DNA of 5,998 bases, taken from NCBI GenBank assembly GCA_001001925.1, contig LCLH01000041.1, forward strand, positions 1 to 5,998. Reading direction: 5' to 3'. Numbering within the stretch: the first letter of the stretch is position 1; each line of letters begins with the position of its first letter. A model generated the notes under the pieces. The model did no database searches. It saw only the letters and a list, made by a program, of their open reading frames with translations, and had not been told where the DNA came from. Of the stretch, positions 5,982 through 5,998 are shown piece by piece. This DNA comes from Candidatus Magasanikbacteria bacterium GW2011_GWC2_45_8. GTDB lineage: Bacteria; Patescibacteriota; Patescibacteriia; Magasanikbacterales; UBA10146. The translations under genes were made by a program, and so were the position numbers.

Positions 5982-5998
5982 ATGCAGGCGCAATCCTA
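5982..5998 (+). CDS. Possible start of the next gene (5' end only)
   Basis: An ATG about 14 bases after the expected transcription start opens a frame reading M-Q-A-Q-S to the window edge. There is no Shine-Dalgarno sequence, only an A-rich leader, and just five codons are visible. The placement after the promoter is the only support; the real start could lie beyond the window. Confidence 0.25.

Noticed and set aside
5766..5993. 75-codon minus-strand frame at the right end
   Set aside because: It overlaps the 3' end of the nuclease-like gene and the promoter, and has no ribosome binding site or recognisable motif.
1..5998. CRISPR array, tRNA, rRNA or insertion sequence
   Set aside because: No regularly spaced repeats, cloverleaf, rRNA-like sequence or transposase was seen on either strand.

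Overview
The window reads like an AT-rich bacterial chromosome segment. My best guess is a Candidate Phyla Radiation (Patescibacteria/Parcubacteria-like) genome. The support is indirect: very compact gene spacing, few recognisable Shine-Dalgarno sequences, an extended -10 promoter without a -35 box, and the style of the restriction-modification proteins. The standard bacterial code fits: the 546-codon methyltransferase has no internal TGA, and the intact genes end in TAA or TAG.

Left part (1-2831): the 3' end of a RadC/JAB-domain gene is followed on the same strand by a five-segment membrane protein, an intact type III-style Mod DNA adenine methyltransferase (motif IV DPPY, motif I FMAGSGT), a 72-residue glycine-rich protein with tandem GVxF units, and the truncated beginning of a small membrane protein.

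Middle part (about 2818-4786): this is the wreck of the partner Res subunit, a superfamily 2 helicase plus nuclease. It has lost its N-terminus, including Walker A, through a deletion that joins it to the small membrane protein gene. It also carries two in-frame nonsense codons (TAA at 2932, TAG at 3271) and two single-base deletions in homopolymer runs (near 4131 and 4274). Helicase motifs II, III, V and VI and the C-terminal nuclease region can still be read across the breaks. The likely picture is a type III restriction-modification locus that lost cleavage and kept methylation, leaving a solitary Mod.

Right part (4787-5998): a perfect 30-bp palindrome, probably a two-way terminator, separates the Res remnant from a convergent 77-residue gene of unknown function on the minus strand. 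A 145-bp divergent spacer follows, then a plus-strand gene for a 191-residue protein with a PD-(D/E)xK-type nuclease signature (GCD...ECK...GQ). The last 210 bases hold no convincing complete gene. They contain a long imperfect stem-loop and an extended -10 promoter pointing out of the window.
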